A stretch of DNA of 64,000 nucleotides from Pseudomonas viridiflava (GTDB taxonomy: Bacteria; Pseudomonadota; Gammaproteobacteria; Pseudomonadales; Pseudomonadaceae), in NCBI RefSeq assembly GCF_900590755.1, contig NZ_UUOC01000023.1, forward strand, positions 186,001-250,000. The letters are read 5' to 3'. A model generated the notes under the pieces. That model worked only from the letters and a program-made list of their open reading frames with translations. It did no database searches and was not told the origin of the DNA. The position numbers and the translations under genes were made by a program. Positions 56,466 to 64,000 of this stretch are shown in pieces. How positions within the stretch are numbered: the first letter of the stretch is position 1; each line of letters opens with the position of its first letter.

Positions 56466-56909
56466 TTACTTGCCGACCTGCTTTTCCTTGATTTCCGCCA
56501 GCGTTTTGCAATCAATGCAAAGGTCGGCGGTTGGGCGGGCTTCGAGGCGGCGGATGCCGATTTCTACGCCACAAGACTCACACCAGCCATATTCTTCGTC
56601 TTCGATGAGTTGCAACGTTTTGTCGATCTTCTTGATCAACTTGCGTTCGCGATCACGAGCACGAAGTTCAAGGCTGAATTCCTCTTCCTGACTGGCACGA
56701 TCCGCCGGGTCTGGAAAATTCGCAGCTTCATCCTTCATGTGATGCATGGTCCGATCGACCTCTTGCATCAACTGCAACTTCCAACTGTTGAGGATTTTTG
56801 TGAAGTGAGTGCGCATGGCATCGCTCATGTACTCCTCACCCTTACTGATTTCGTAAGGCTTGATATCACCGGCCAGCTGGTTGTTCTGCTGCTTTTCTTG
56901 GGTGGGCAT
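56466..56909 (-). CDS. dksA: RNA polymerase-binding factor DksA
   Basis: Secondary-channel factor that works with ppGpp, 147 residues. A coiled coil (about residues 30-105) has the tip DPADRA (DxxDxA motif, about 72-77). The zinc finger is CESCGVEIG ... CIDCK (about 114-138), with all four cysteines. The ATG at 56909 gives [15 protein letters not shown]. Its functional counterpart GreA is at 17023-17499. It is divergent from the aminotransferase gene. Confidence 0.97.
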   Translation of the reverse strand: MPTQEKQQNNQLAGDIKPYEISKGEEYMSDAMRTHFTKILNSWKLQLMQEVDRTMHHMKDEAANFPDPADRASQEEEFSLELRARDRERKLIKKIDKTLQLIEDEEYGWCESCGVEIGIRRLEARPTADLCIDCKTLAEIKEKQVGK

Positions 56910-57273
56910 GAATGGACCGCCTCTCACTCTTTAATCCATTGCGCAGGAAATAATCCATCACCGACACCTGCCGGCCCTGCGGCTGCAAGCGGGCGAACTT
57001 ACCAGATCAAATCGGAGCGCGCTACTCCCGGCTGTCGTGGGTGCCATGGTTGGGCCTGCCTGATGATCGTCGCCGCGAAGATCCCGGCTGCGAAAATGCA
57101 CTTCAGGGTCTCGGCTCGTTACACTCATTTGAATGAGCGTGTCCGGCATGGACCCTGTCCCCCGGAGTCGGCGGCCATTCTGCGAGCTGTTTGCGTCATT
57201 AACATTACGGCTGCACAGACGCTTGGGTAGAATCGTGCCCGATGAATCCGCAACATTTTTTTAAGGAAGGCTA
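56910..57273. other. Divergent dksA/aminotransferase spacer
   Basis: A 364-base promoter region. A perfect dyad CTCATT-TG-AATGAG lies at 57124-57137, possible operator or -10-like TAGAAT near 57230, and GGAAGG before the aminotransferase. No coding frame recognised. Confidence 0.5.
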
Positions 57274-58446
57274 ATGGCCCAGCCCTACAGTGCGCGCAGT
57301 CGCGCCATCGAACCTTTCCATGTCATGGCGCTGCTGGCGCGGGCCAATGAGTTGCAGTCGGCGGGTCATAATGTGATTCACCTGGAAATCGGCGAACCCG
57401 ATTTCACCACGGCAGAACCTATCGTGGCGGCAGGGCAGGCGGCGCTTGCTGCTGGTAAAACCCGCTACACCGCCGCACGCGGTTTGCCTGAGTTGCGTGA
57501 AGCCATTGCTGGTTTTTATGACCACCGCTACGGGTTGAGTGTCAATCCCGAACGTATTCTGGTCACCCCGGGTGGTTCTGGCGCTTTGCTGCTGGCCAGC
57601 AGTTTATTGGTCGATCCAGGCAAGCATTGGCTGCTCGCCGATCCGGGCTATCCCTGCAATCGGCATTTTTTGCGGCTGGTCGAAGGCGCCGCACAATTGG
57701 TTCCAGTAGGTCCGCAAGAACGCTACCAATTGACGCCCGATCTGGTGGCGCGTCATTGGGATCAGGACAGCGTTGGCGCACTGGTTGCCTCGCCCGCCAA
57801 TCCTACCGGCACGCTGTTGAGCCGTGACGAGTTGGCAGCGCTGTCCGCATCCATAAAAGCGCGCAATGGCCATCTGGTGGTGGACGAGATTTATCACGGT
57901 CTGACTTATGGCACCGACGCAGCCAGCGTGCTGGAAGTCGATGACGAAGCGTTCGTCCTCAATAGTTTTTCCAAATATTTCGGCATGACCGGCTGGCGTC
58001 TCGGATGGCTGGTTGCGCCGCAAGACGCGGTGGCCGATCTGGAGAAGCTCGCCCAGAACCTCTACATCAGCGCACCGAGCATGGCCCAGTACGCCGCGCT
58101 GGCCTGCTTCGAACCGCAGACGCTGGAAATTCTCGAACAGCGTCGCGCCGAGTTTGGGCGTCGGCGTGACTTCCTGTTACCAGCCTTGCGCGAGCTGGGT
58201 TTTGGTATCGCGGTCGAGCCTGAGGGGGCGTTCTATCTCTACGCTGACATCAGCGCCTTTGGTGGTGATGCTTTTGGGTTCTGCAGGCATTTTCTAGAGA
58301 CCGAACATGTCGCGATCACGCCGGGGCTGGATTTTGGGCGCTTCAAGGCGGGGCATCACGTGCGGTTCGCCTACACCCAGAGCCTGCCGCGCCTTGAAGA
58401 GGCGGTGCAACGCATTGCTCGTGGCTTGCGGAGTTGGAAAGGCTGA
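57274..58446 (+). CDS. PLP-dependent class I/II aminotransferase
   Basis: A 390-residue fold-type I aminotransferase. Features are [14 protein letters not shown] (about residues 30-43), the substrate/PLP region [13 protein letters not shown] (about 170-182), the Asp in VVDEIYHGL, and the catalytic Lys in [20 protein letters not shown] (Lys near 234). The distal Arg lies in [10 protein letters not shown]. The substrate is not readable; relatives include aspartate/alanine-type and aromatic enzymes. It overlaps the sfsA start by one base (TGATG), so the two form a unit. Confidence 0.92.
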   Translation: MAQPYSARSRAIEPFHVMALLARANELQSAGHNVIHLEIGEPDFTTAEPIVAAGQAALAAGKTRYTAARGLPELREAIAGFYDHRYGLSVNPERILVTPGGSGALLLASSLLVDPGKHWLLADPGYPCNRHFLRLVEGAAQLVPVGPQERYQLTPDLVARHWDQDSVGALVASPANPTGTLLSRDELAALSASIKARNGHLVVDEIYHGLTYGTDAASVLEVDDEAFVLNSFSKYFGMTGWRLGWLVAPQDAVADLEKLAQNLYISAPSMAQYAALACFEPQTLEILEQRRAEFGRRRDFLLPALRELGFGIAVEPEGAFYLYADISAFGGDAFGFCRHFLETEHVAITPGLDFGRFKAGHHVRFAYTQSLPRLEEAVQRIARGLRSWKG

Positions 58447-59204
58447 TGCGTTTTTCTCCAGAGCTTGAACAGGGTTTGCTGTTGGTGCGCTACAAGCGTT
58501 TTCTGGCGGATATCCAGACCGACAGCGGTGAATTCCTGACCATCCACTGCCCCAATACTGGCTCGATGTTCAATTGCATGATGCCGGGTGGGCGCGTCTG
58601 GTTCAGCCGCTCCAATGACCCCAAACGCAAACTGCCGGGGACCTGGGAAATCAGCGAGACACCTCAGGGACGGTTTGCCTGCATCAACACCGGTCGCGCC
58701 AACCATCTTGTCGAAGAGGCGTTGCGCGCCGGGGTCATCAGCGAGCTGAACGGTTTTACCGGACTCAAGCGGGAAGTGGCCTACGGTCAGGAAAAAAGCC
58801 GGGTGGATTTCCGTCTTGATTACCCGGCAGGCCCGGCCTACGTTGAGGTCAAGAGTGTCACGCTGGGCTTTGATGGTTCGCCGGTGGCGGCCTTTCCGGA
58901 TGCGGTCACTCAGCGCGGGGCGCGGCATTTGCGTGAGCTGGCCAATCTGGCCCGTGAAGGTGTCCGTGCGGTTTTGCTGTATTGCGTCAACCTCGCGGGT
59001 GTCGATGCCGTGAGGCCCGCCCGGGAAATTGATCCGGGTTACGCCGACGCGTTGGCTGAAGCGGTTGCGGCAGGTGTAGAGGTGCTGGCCTATGGGGTGC
59101 AACTGACGCCTGAAGAAATATTCATCGACAGGCCCTTGCAGGTGCTCTGGGCGACGGAGACGGGTCAATCCGTTTCCGGCGTTGCGATCCAGATGCCGTC
59201 TTGA
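58446..59204 (+). CDS. sfsA: SfsA family protein
   Basis: A 252-residue member of the SfsA (sugar fermentation stimulation) family, thought to be a DNA-binding/nuclease-like protein. Motifs are [20 protein letters not shown] (about 1-20), HCPNTGSM (about 34-41), [10 protein letters not shown] (about 118-127) and VEVKSVTL (about 135-142), a nuclease-like E-x-K motif. It starts at 58446, coupled to the aminotransferase. Biological role remains uncertain. Confidence 0.93.
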   Translation: MRFSPELEQGLLLVRYKRFLADIQTDSGEFLTIHCPNTGSMFNCMMPGGRVWFSRSNDPKRKLPGTWEISETPQGRFACINTGRANHLVEEALRAGVISELNGFTGLKREVAYGQEKSRVDFRLDYPAGPAYVEVKSVTLGFDGSPVAAFPDAVTQRGARHLRELANLAREGVRAVLLYCVNLAGVDAVRPAREIDPGYADALAEAVAAGVEVLAYGVQLTPEEIFIDRPLQVLWATETGQSVSGVAIQMPS

Positions 59205-59494
59205 TCTTCACGGCAGGCAACGCTGATCAACGATTGGCCTTCGCACGGGCCCGCGATGCATTCGCCGCTTTCGATCAGAAATAACGCGCCGTGGGTCGCG
59301 CATTGAATCAGGCTGGCGCTGGTATCGAGAAACTGGTCCGGCTGCCATTCCAGTGCCACCCTCCGGTGCGGACAGCTGTTGCGGTAGACGAACACCTCGC
59401 CATTGCGGCGCACCGCCAGCAGGCCAAGCCCGTCGACGTCAAAGCCGCGGCTTTGTGCTTCTGGCAGGGATTCGCCGTTGCAGAGCAGTTTCAA
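59165..59494 (-). CDS. Rieske [2Fe-2S] ferredoxin-like protein
   Basis: A 109-residue stand-alone Rieske protein. The cluster ligands are visible in [11 protein letters not shown] and QCATHGALF (CxH ... CxxH; about residues 44-46 and 66-69), spaced as in small NirD/Rieske ferredoxins. I set the start at TTG 59494: GGGAG lies 6 bases upstream and [14 protein letters not shown] is a plausible N-terminus; upstream sequence in frame is repeat-derived. Electron partner unknown. It is convergent with sfsA and overlaps its last 40 bases. Confidence 0.82.
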   Translation of the reverse strand: MKLLCNGESLPEAQSRGFDVDGLGLLAVRRNGEVFVYRNSCPHRRVALEWQPDQFLDTSASLIQCATHGALFLIESGECIAGPCEGQSLISVACREDQDGIWIATPETD

Positions 59495-59585
59495 ATGGAT
59501 CTCCCGCGTTTTGAGTTGAAATGCATTACTTGTAGGAGCTGCCGCCCGTCTTCCACGCCGCGCTGTCGCGCAGCAAACACGGTCC

Positions 59586-59698
59586 CTGTAGGAGTGAGCT
59601 TGCTCGCGATCGGCTGCGAAGCAGTCGTGAAAAACGCTGGACCCACCATCGCAGGAAAGTCGTTCCGACTTTATCGCGAGCAAGCTCACTCCTACAGA
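59586..59698. repeat. Paired REP element, GAGCTTGCTCGCGAT family
   Basis: CTGTAGGAGTGAGCTTGCTC and inverted GAGCAAGCTCACTCCTACAG about 113 bp apart. A lone half-element TGTAGGAGCTGCCGCCCG lies at 59531-59548. Confidence 0.85.
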
Positions 59699-59738
59699 CC
59701 CTTCGGGAATGATGTTTGACGAAACGAGCCAAAAAAAC

Positions 59739-60650
59739 ATGCGAAAAGCCGGACGTTTCTGTCAGCCATTTCTGATACTTGCGATGTTGACGCTCGATGC
59801 TTGCCAAGCGCCACCTTCGTTGCCGACTATACCTGCCTGGCAGAGCCCGAACGGGCGTGAACACTTGGATTTAGGCATGATTCATGACATCAAGAGCGGG
59901 CATGAGCTGACCGCTCAGCAGTTGGCGGAACGACTTGCACGGGCATCGCGGGTTCTGGTCGGAGAGCAACACGACAACCCTGACCACCATGCGTTGCAAC
60001 TTTGGATTCTCCAGGTGCTGGCGGATCGCAGGCCTCAGGGCAGTCTGCTTCTGGAGATGATCAAGCCTGATCAGCAGGCGGCCGTCGACAGGGTTCGGGC
60101 CGAGATCATTGCCGATTCAACCTACCCACCCGATCTGCCTTCGGCGCTGAGCTGGCAGAAAGGCTGGGATTGGGCGCTGTATGGCCCGATTGTCCGTTAT
60201 GCGGTCGCGCAGCCTTATCCGTTACTCGCCGCCAACCTCAACACTTCCGAGGTTCAGGCCATCTATCAGCAGGCGCCAGATACCCCGTCGGGACCCTCCA
60301 GCACGGAAAACGTGCGGGGGCGATTACTTGATCAGATCCGCGCTTCCCATTGCGGCTTGCTCCCGGAAGATCAACTGCCCGCCATGCTGGCTGTCCAGCA
60401 ACAGCGTGACCGGCGCATGGCCGAGAGCCTTGCTGCAGCGCCTGTTCCGGCAGTGCTGTTCGCCGGTTCCTATCATGTGCGCAAGGACTTGGGCATTCCG
60501 TTGCATATGGCAGAGCTGGACGTTGACGAGGCTCCAGTCGTGTTGCTGCTGGCTCAGGTGGGAACAAAGGTTGAGCCTGGCAGTGCCGATTATGTCTGGT
60601 ACACCGCAGCATTGCCTGAGCAGGATTACTGCGCGCAGCTCAGTAAGTGA
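59739..60650 (+). CDS. ChaN-family haem-binding lipoprotein
   Basis: A 303-residue lipoprotein of the ChaN/Tiki superfamily. The signal peptide MRKAGRFCQPFLILAMLTLD ends at a lipobox-like LDAC (Cys near residue 22). The mature domain shows LVGEQHDNPDHHALQLWILQ (about 73-92), QGSLLLEMIKPDQQAAVDRV (about 99-118) and PAVLFAGSYHVRKDLGIPLH (about 238-257) with conserved His and Glu. ChaN homologues bind haem (Campylobacter ChaN), suggesting iron uptake. ATGs at 59709/59712 are alternative starts. Confidence 0.8.
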   Translation: MRKAGRFCQPFLILAMLTLDACQAPPSLPTIPAWQSPNGREHLDLGMIHDIKSGHELTAQQLAERLARASRVLVGEQHDNPDHHALQLWILQVLADRRPQGSLLLEMIKPDQQAAVDRVRAEIIADSTYPPDLPSALSWQKGWDWALYGPIVRYAVAQPYPLLAANLNTSEVQAIYQQAPDTPSGPSSTENVRGRLLDQIRASHCGLLPEDQLPAMLAVQQQRDRRMAESLAAAPVPAVLFAGSYHVRKDLGIPLHMAELDVDEAPVVLLLAQVGTKVEPGSADYVWYTAALPEQDYCAQLSK

Positions 60651-60669
60651 GGGCTGCGGGGATGAAACC

Positions 60670-60762
60670 CTGTGGGAGCGGTGCTTGCCCGCGATAAAGG
60701 TTTAAGTGATTTCTCTGCACAATCGCGGAGCCCTTATCGCGGGCAAGCACCGCTCCCACAGT
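60670..60762. repeat. Paired REP element, GTGCTTGCCCGCGAT family
   Basis: CTGTGGGAGCGGTGCTTGCC and inverted GGCAAGCACCGCTCCCACAG about 90 bp apart between the ChaN-like gene and deoC. Confidence 0.85.
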
Positions 60763-60906
60763 GTTTGCATGCAATTCCAGACCACGAACCTTCAGTTATT
60801 TCTGCTTATTCTGTAGTCCATGTCGCTTTCTGCATTGCCGCCGATTTCTCCGTTCCCGCTCCTATATTGTCTCGCTCTTCAATGTTTTGAAGTTTCGAGG
60901 CTGAAG

Positions 60907-61689
60907 ATGAGCAGCGCAATAACCACCGATAAAGAGCAGCGAGCCCAGGAGGCAATCGGCCTGCTTGACCTGATGGCGCTTAATACCGATGACACTGAAG
61001 AGCGCATTGTCGGCATTTGCCGGCGCGCACTGACGCCGGTAGGAGAAGTCGCCGCTGTCTGCGTTTACCCACGGTTCACCTTGCTGGCGCGCACTACGCT
61101 GGATCGGCAGCAGACGCCGGACATCCGGGTGGTGGCGGTAGTCAACTTTCCTTATGGCTCACCTAACGTCGAGAACGCTGCGTCAGAAGCGCGTGCCGCG
61201 GTGATGTCCGGGGCGGATGAAATCGAGATGGTGTACCCATTTCGCACGCTGCTGTCAGGTGATCGCAAGACCGGCCTGGACATGATCGCCGCCTGCCGCA
61301 GTGCATGTGGGCGAAGGGTGTCACTGACGGTTACGCTGGAAACCGGAGACTTGCGCGATCCGCAGATTATTCGCGATGCGTGCCGCGACGCCATCACATC
61401 CGGTGCCGATTTCATCAAGACCAGTACCGGCAAGCTGATCGGTAGCGCGACGCCACAGGCCGCGCGGATCATGCTGGAAACCATCGCCGATGTCGGTGGG
61501 CAGGTGGGGCTCAAGTTCTGCGGCGGGATTCGCACCTTTGCCGAAGCCAGGGTTTTTCTCGATATGGCTCAGGCTCGCTTCGGCCCGCAATGGGTGAATG
61601 CGCAACGGGTTCGGCTGGCGGGCTCCAGTCTGTTGGACGACATTCTTTCCCAGCTCGGCGTTCTGGCGCCGGGGCCTTATGGGGATTGA
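60907..61689 (+). CDS. deoC: Deoxyribose-phosphate aldolase DeoC
   Basis: Cleaves 2-deoxyribose-5-phosphate to glyceraldehyde-3-phosphate and acetaldehyde; 260 residues. The start is ATG 60907 (MSSAITTDKEQRAQEA). The TIM-barrel motifs include AVCVYPRF (about 49-56), VVNFPYGSPNVENAASEARA (about 76-95) and the Schiff-base Lys in GADFIKTSTGK (about 167-177). KFCGGIRTFAEA (about 202-213) completes the site. It stands alone. No plus-strand terminator is evident; the hairpin downstream belongs to prrF. Confidence 0.95.
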   Translation: MSSAITTDKEQRAQEAIGLLDLMALNTDDTEERIVGICRRALTPVGEVAAVCVYPRFTLLARTTLDRQQTPDIRVVAVVNFPYGSPNVENAASEARAAVMSGADEIEMVYPFRTLLSGDRKTGLDMIAACRSACGRRVSLTVTLETGDLRDPQIIRDACRDAITSGADFIKTSTGKLIGSATPQAARIMLETIADVGGQVGLKFCGGIRTFAEARVFLDMAQARFGPQWVNAQRVRLAGSSLLDDILSQLGVLAPGPYGD

Positions 61690-61715
61690 GACAGGAGACA
61701 AGACAATTTTCAGGC

Positions 61716-61827
61716 AAAAAAAGACCCGGCAAAAAGCCGGGTCAAAAACCGTGATTAGCCTGATGAGGAGATAATCTGAAAGTCCGAACCAAGGTCTTTC
61801 AGTTATCGGCCAGTCTCGCGACCAGCT
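61716..61827 (-). ncRNA. prrF: PrrF-type iron-responsive small RNA
   Basis: A Fur-controlled small RNA, absent from protein-gene annotation. On the minus strand it begins near 61827 (AGCTGGTCGCGAGACTGGCC) and carries the conserved PrrF antisense core TTATCTCCTCATCAGGCTAA (about 61759-61778). It ends in GACCCGGC-TTTTT-GCCGGGTC followed by seven T (61716-61743). The promoter shows TTGACA, 16 bases, TATGAT, overlapped by a Fur box (61830-61848). PrrF RNAs spare iron by repressing non-essential iron proteins such as SodB. The length of about 112 nt matches known members. Whether it is prrF1 or prrF2 cannot be told. Confidence 0.9.
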
Positions 61828-61829
61828 GT

Positions 61830-61861
61830 GATAATCATAGCGATTCTCATTTGCATGTCAA
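61830..61861 (-). promoter_or_regulatory. Fur-box promoter of prrF
   Basis: Minus strand TTGACA (61856-61861), 16 bases, TATGAT (61834-61839). The plus-strand GATAATCATAGCGATTCTC (61830-61848) matches 14 of 19 positions of the GATAATGATAATCATTATC Fur box and covers the -10. Confidence 0.82.
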
Positions 61862-61896
61862 CGACTTATTTTCAGCATTCTCTTCAGTCGCATGTT

Positions 61897-62181
61897 TTAT
61901 GGCCTGACCAGACTCTTTCGCCGAACGGCTATGCTTTGCAACTGCTGGTTCAAAGCGTCCTTGCGATCGTCAGGCAAATCGTTCCAGTGGATATCCATCA
62001 AGGCAGCCTCAATCGCATAGAGCAGTACCTTGGTTGCACGAAAACCTCGCTTTCGTACGGCCTCATAAGCATCAACGGCGCCCATTTTTCGTAAATCCGA
62101 GGTGCTGTGAATGCCTACGGCGTGTAACCACTGTGCTGACGTCTTGCCAACGTTTTTCAGGTGTTGCAGATCATCGTTCAT
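61897..62181 (-). CDS. TfoX C-terminal domain protein
   Basis: A 94-residue protein consisting only of a TfoX_C helix-hairpin-helix-like domain: LKNVGKTSAQWLHAVGIHST (about residues 7-26), DAYEAVRKRGFRATKVLLYA (about 38-57) and the end ALMDIHWNDLPDDRKDALN. GGAGG lies 4 bases before ATG 62181. TfoX/Sxy regulates competence in other bacteria, but the N-terminal domain is absent here and no competence role is implied. It lies upstream of prrF on the same strand. Confidence 0.85.
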   Translation of the reverse strand: MNDDLQHLKNVGKTSAQWLHAVGIHSTSDLRKMGAVDAYEAVRKRGFRATKVLLYAIEAALMDIHWNDLPDDRKDALNQQLQSIAVRRKSLVRP

Positions 62182-62406
62182 CATGCCTCCTTGCGATGCT
62201 GAGCTCTGACGTACTGCGGTGTTAAAAACCGGCAAGTTTGCTGTGAGTGTAGCTTTGCGGGCGCGCAGGCCAGTGCACGTGGTCGGAATATGGATCCAAT
62301 ATGCGCGGGGGAAATAGTTGCACTGCGGTGGGATGAATGCGGCAGGAACGAGGAGGCAGGCCGTCAGCCCGACATGCATTGCGCATGCGGGCTTGCGAAA
62401 CGGGGT
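62182..62406. other. Spacer between TfoX-C and pentapeptide genes
   Basis: A 225-base spacer with a hairpin AGCCCG ... CGGGCT (62365-62392, inner ATGC/GCAT) without a T-run, possibly slowing transcription from the pentapeptide gene. Nothing else recognised. Confidence 0.4.
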
Positions 62407-62751
62407 CTAGTGCGTGCGGTAGCGCAGGCGCGTACCGAAGTTGACCGACATCAGGATTTCATCAGCGGTCAGCTCGCGGGGGAAAAACGCTCCGGAGATC
62501 TGGGCATGAGCAATGCTCGCGCCTTCCAGTGGCGTATTACGCAGGTCCAGGCCTCGCAGGTCGGCGGAGCGGAAGTACGCATCGGTAAAGTCGATGCCTG
62601 CGGTATCGAGGTTGCGCAAGTCCAGTCCACGAAAATCGCCACCCACGAAGTCGATGGTGCCTGACTTGGGTTTCTCTTGGTTGAACCCGTCAACGTCGTC
62701 GTTGCGCAGCATCGTATACAGGGGGGAATCAAGTACTTTGGGCTGACTCAT
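62407..62751 (-). CDS. Small pentapeptide-repeat protein
   Basis: A 114-residue cytosolic protein starting MSQPKVLDSPLYTMLRNDDV. The centre (about residues 36-92) has about eight A(D/N)LxX-type pentapeptides: DFRGLDLRNLDTAGIDFTDA, then YFRSADLRGLDLRNTPLEGA. These should form a short right-handed beta helix. Some relatives protect gyrase, but this protein is far shorter than QnrB/MfpA types and no such role is implied. GAGG lies 5 bases before the ATG. Function unknown. Confidence 0.82.
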   Translation of the reverse strand: MSQPKVLDSPLYTMLRNDDVDGFNQEKPKSGTIDFVGGDFRGLDLRNLDTAGIDFTDAYFRSADLRGLDLRNTPLEGASIAHAQISGAFFPRELTADEILMSVNFGTRLRYRTH

Positions 62752-62851
62752 AGCGCCTCGCTTCATTCGATCCGTTAGAATTATGACGCCATTATATCGC
62801 CACTATTTTTGAGCCGTGAAGCGTTAACTGCTAAACGGCTCAAACATTGGT

Positions 62852-64000
62852 TCAGAGGCCTGGCAGGCGTTGGCGCAGGCTCTCCACCAAACTGTCCAGG
62901 TCGCTGCTTTTATTGGTTTCAACGCGCTTGCTTTGCAAGGTTTCTTCGGCGGTCAGCGGCTCACGACTGGCCTGTTGCGCTTCGATAACCTCCAGGGTTG
63001 CATCGGAAGGGTCGACACCCTGAGCCTGACGCTGTGCCAGCCAGCCCTCAATCACGGCCTGTGGCGCGTCGCAATCCAGAATCAGGAACGGCACGCCCGT
63101 GGCTTCAGCGACGCCAGCTGCGGCTGCGCGCTGTGGCTGCTTGAGGTAAGTGGCGTCGATGATCACCGGGAACCCGGCGCGCAGCACTGCGGCGGCCAGT
63201 TCGTGCAGGCGCTGGTAGGTCGCAACACTGGCGTCGGCGTCATACAGGCCGGTGTCCTGGCCTTTTTCGGCAAACAGGCGTTTGCGTTCGACATCAGAGC
63301 GCAGACGCACGGCGCCCAGCGCATCTACCAGACGCATCGCCACCTGGCTTTTGCCAACGGCCGATACACCATGGGTAATGACCAGGAAGCGCGAGGGAAT
63401 GGCGCTGTAGCTTTCCGCCAGATTCGCGTAGTTGCGGTACTGCCGCATAACCGCACCGCGCTGCACCAGATCGGCGTCTGGAGACAGGCCGAAAAGCGCA
63501 ACCTTGGCGCGCACCAGAGCGCGATAGGCTTTGTAGAAATTCAGCAGTTCCAGGCCTTGATAGTCGCCGGTCAGCTCCAGGTAGTTGCTGATCAAACGAC
63601 GCGAAAGAGACTTGAGGCCCCGGTCCTCAAGGTCCATGGCAAGGAAACCGATATCGGCATAGACGTCTGTCTTGCGGAACGGCTCGTTGAATTCGATGCA
63701 GTCGAAGATCACGACCTTGTTGTCGATCAGCGTAATGTTGCCCAAGTGAATGTCGCCGTGACACTCACGGATAAAGCCGTCGGTTTTGCGTTTGGTCAGC
63801 AGTGGCTTGAGGCGTTCAAAGCTCGACTCGGCCCAGGCTTGCAAGGCATCGAGCTGAAGCAGGTCAGCCTTTTCGCTGATCATTGGGCGAATTTGTTCGA
63901 AGTTCTGCAGGACCGGCGCCATCACGCTGTCGGGCGAGCCCAGTTCGCTTTCCGCCAGGACTTTTGGCGCGCTGATGTGGAACTCGCCGATCTGTTGAGC
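62852..64000 (-). CDS. Phosphotransferase/P-loop kinase fusion (5' end outside window)
   Basis: C-terminal 382 residues of a two-domain protein whose start lies beyond 64000. The first part is aminoglycoside-phosphotransferase-like, with the catalytic loop CHGDIHLGNITLIDNKVVIF followed by DCIEF (HxDxHxxN and Asp). The second part is a P-loop kinase with THGVSAVGKSQVAMRL (Walker A) and later DATYLKQPQRAAAAGVAEAT, resembling predicted nucleoside/zeta-type kinases. Such fusions are annotated as bifunctional aminoglycoside phosphotransferase/ATP-binding proteins. Substrate unknown; antibiotic resistance is not implied. Confidence 0.82.
   Translation of the reverse strand, partial: AQQIGEFHISAPKVLAESELGSPDSVMAPVLQNFEQIRPMISEKADLLQLDALQAWAESSFERLKPLLTKRKTDGFIRECHGDIHLGNITLIDNKVVIFDCIEFNEPFRKTDVYADIGFLAMDLEDRGLKSLSRRLISNYLELTGDYQGLELLNFYKAYRALVRAKVALFGLSPDADLVQRGAVMRQYRNYANLAESYSAIPSRFLVITHGVSAVGKSQVAMRLVDALGAVRLRSDVERKRLFAEKGQDTGLYDADASVATYQRLHELAAAVLRAGFPVIIDATYLKQPQRAAAAGVAEATGVPFLILDCDAPQAVIEGWLAQRQAQGVDPSDATLEVIEAQQASREPLTAEETLQSKRVETNKSSDLDSLVESLRQRLPGL

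Noticed and set aside
61716..61743. Terminator for deoC
   Set aside because: The T-run is on the minus strand; on the plus strand the stem is followed by A residues. The hairpin ends prrF.
62407..62751. Quinolone-resistance (Qnr-like) pentapeptide protein
   Set aside because: Only about eight repeats and 114 residues, far below the roughly 200-residue dimeric beta helix of Qnr/MfpA proteins.

Overview
The window is a stretch of Pseudomonas chromosome. Gene order follows the conserved block known from P. aeruginosa PAO1 (dapB-carA-carB-greA ... ftsH-folP-glmM-tpiA-secG-rimP-nusA-infB-rbfA-truB-rpsO-pnp ... pgi-panC-panB-folK-pcnB-crcZ-cbrB-cbrA-gluQ-dksA-sfsA). Codon use is uniform and GC-rich. 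Paired REP-type repeats of the fluorescens/syringae style are scattered between genes. I see no prophage, insertion sequence, integron or CRISPR array, and no foreign-looking island. The species cannot be fixed from this sequence alone.

Layout. Positions 1-2400 hold the 3'-truncated L-lactate permease gene lldP and its divergent regulator lldR. 2500-7400 carry smpB, the ratA-rnfH pair, bamE/fur (divergent) and recN. 7400-12300 hold the heat-shock set grpE-dnaK-dnaJ, then dapB. 12500-18000 hold carA-carB-greA and a small membrane protein. 18000-24500 contain yhbY, rlmE, ftsH, folP, glmM, tpiA and secG. 24578-24835 hold tRNA-Leu(GAG) and an initiator tRNA. 24970-33720 form the translation/transcription block rimP-nusA-infB-rbfA-truB-rpsO-pnp. 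34000-41500 hold a BON-domain protein, a DUF2845/DUF748 pair, an RlmI-like methyltransferase, a thiolase and an MpaB-like protein. 41600-49800 carry acs, pgi, panC-panB, folK and pcnB. 50100-55250 hold the carbon-control circuit crcZ (small RNA), cbrB, cbrA and a small cbrX-like gene. 55360-64000 carry gluQ, dksA, an aminotransferase, sfsA, a Rieske protein, a ChaN-like lipoprotein, deoC, the iron-responsive small RNA prrF, a TfoX-C protein, a pentapeptide protein and a truncated phosphotransferase/kinase fusion.

The most rewarding signals lie outside protein genes. (1) A PrrF-type small RNA (minus, about 61716-61827) has a Fur-box promoter, the conserved antisense core and a strong terminator. 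(2) CrcZ (minus, about 50105-50470) has a textbook sigma-54 promoter, a CbrB-type dyad upstream and six A-rich Hfq/Crc sites. (3) A second near-perfect sigma-54 promoter (33933-33947) precedes the BON-domain gene. (4) A full-consensus RpoH promoter overlaps the stop codon of grpE in front of dnaK, and a second RpoH promoter lies before grpE. (5) A 27-bp perfect palindrome sits inside both divergent lldP/lldR promoters. (6) A LexA box precedes recN.

Several genes plausibly act together. CbrA-CbrB drives CrcZ, which titrates Hfq/Crc, and candidate Hfq/Crc A-rich sites sit at the start of acs, lldP and the thiolase gene in this same window. Fur and its likely target prrF also lie within the same 64 kb. 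No new defence or mobile system was found.
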